Below, piece after piece: positions 5,417-5,639 of a stretch of 5,639 nucleotides of DNA. The DNA lies in NCBI GenBank assembly GCA_003230535.1, contig QIEW01000243.1:1-5639 (forward strand), read 5' to 3'. The DNA is from a bacterium (GTDB lineage Bacteria; SZUA-182; SZUA-191). Each line of letters opens with the position of its first letter. Position 1 is the stretch's first letter. Made by a program: the position numbers and the translations under genes. The notes under the pieces are model-generated. The model ran no database searches. It saw only the letters and a program-made list of their open reading frames with translations, and was not told where the DNA came from.

Positions 5417-5639
5417 TTGCCCGTAATAGAGGGAGCCCTTTCCCGACCCCTATGACCCCTGGGCGGCTGCCTAATGTCAGGGACTAAAAGTGCTAACCCA
5501 ATGATGTTTCGCTGATATGAGTAAATATAAATGCTGGATAGGTATATTGCTAATAGGGGGGTGTAGTTGCAGCCTCCAGCGGGTCAGGTATTCTTCGCCT
5601 CTGGAGGGAGGTGGAGCGTGGGGAGTAATCCGTAACCGG
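5417..5639. other. Non-coding tail after pgk
   Basis: I find no supported gene in these 223 bases. Short frames open at 5474 and 5618 but close within a few codons. The only structure of note is CCTCCAG (5573-5579) facing CTGGAGG (5601-5607), a 7-bp inverted pair with a 21-base loop, without a following T run. No Rho-independent terminator is evident directly after the pgk stop. The sequence may be the leader of a gene beyond the window edge. Confidence 0.5.

Noticed and set aside
5573-5607. Terminator formed by CCTCCAG/CTGGAGG
   Set aside because: The loop is 21 bases, no T run follows, and it lies more than 150 bases after the pgk stop.

Overview
The window is bacterial, probably from an environmental or metagenome-derived genome. 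It reads as two well-conserved housekeeping genes (radA and pgk) flanking a small-gene island, with a repeat-dense non-coding segment at the left end. Lineage cannot be fixed from this sequence. Dispersed palindromes of the GTCATTCC...GGAATGAC type, TTAACCGC...GCGGTTAA arms and CCTCCCCC/GGGGGAGG hairpins, together with HicBA and DUF2283 modules, are common in anaerobic Desulfobacterota and Chloroflexota (Dehalococcoidia-like) genomes. That is a weak guess from general knowledge. Strong AGGAGG-type ribosome binding sites and GTG/TTG starts fit ordinary bacterial translation.

Left end (1-628): no credible gene. Three different palindromic repeat families follow one another within about 415 bases, then about 200 bases of plain intergenic sequence with a 9-G run and a possible weak promoter. 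At 629-1217 is an exported cyclophilin-type peptidyl-prolyl isomerase whose frame is broken. A two-base loss in a TATATA run fits best, and restoring it gives a complete 196-residue protein. At 1269-2642 is an intact radA, encoding the branch-migration ATPase of recombinational repair.

Middle (about 2690-4183): an island of four small intact genes and one gene remnant, all on the + strand, all of toxin-antitoxin type. (1) A DUF4258-like small protein overlaps a DUF2283 protein by 23 bases. This is an uncharacterised pair that looks like a toxin-antitoxin module. (2) hicB-hicA are joined by a TAATG overlap, antitoxin first. (3) An orphan Phd/RelB-like antitoxin has no toxin after it. (4) A 17-codon tail of a second hicB begins at the stop codon of the orphan antitoxin and ends just before the pgk ribosome binding site. 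The remnant is about 75% identical at DNA level to the intact hicB upstream, so the island is a mosaic of gained and decayed modules.

Right end (4202-5639): pgk, phosphoglycerate kinase of glycolysis, starts at TTG behind a perfect AAGGAGG. It is followed by 223 bases with no recognisable gene. The housekeeping genes do not form an evident pathway; the shared theme is that the radA-pgk gap has accumulated mobile stress or addiction modules. The least-described items are the DUF4258/DUF2283 pair and the hicB scar.
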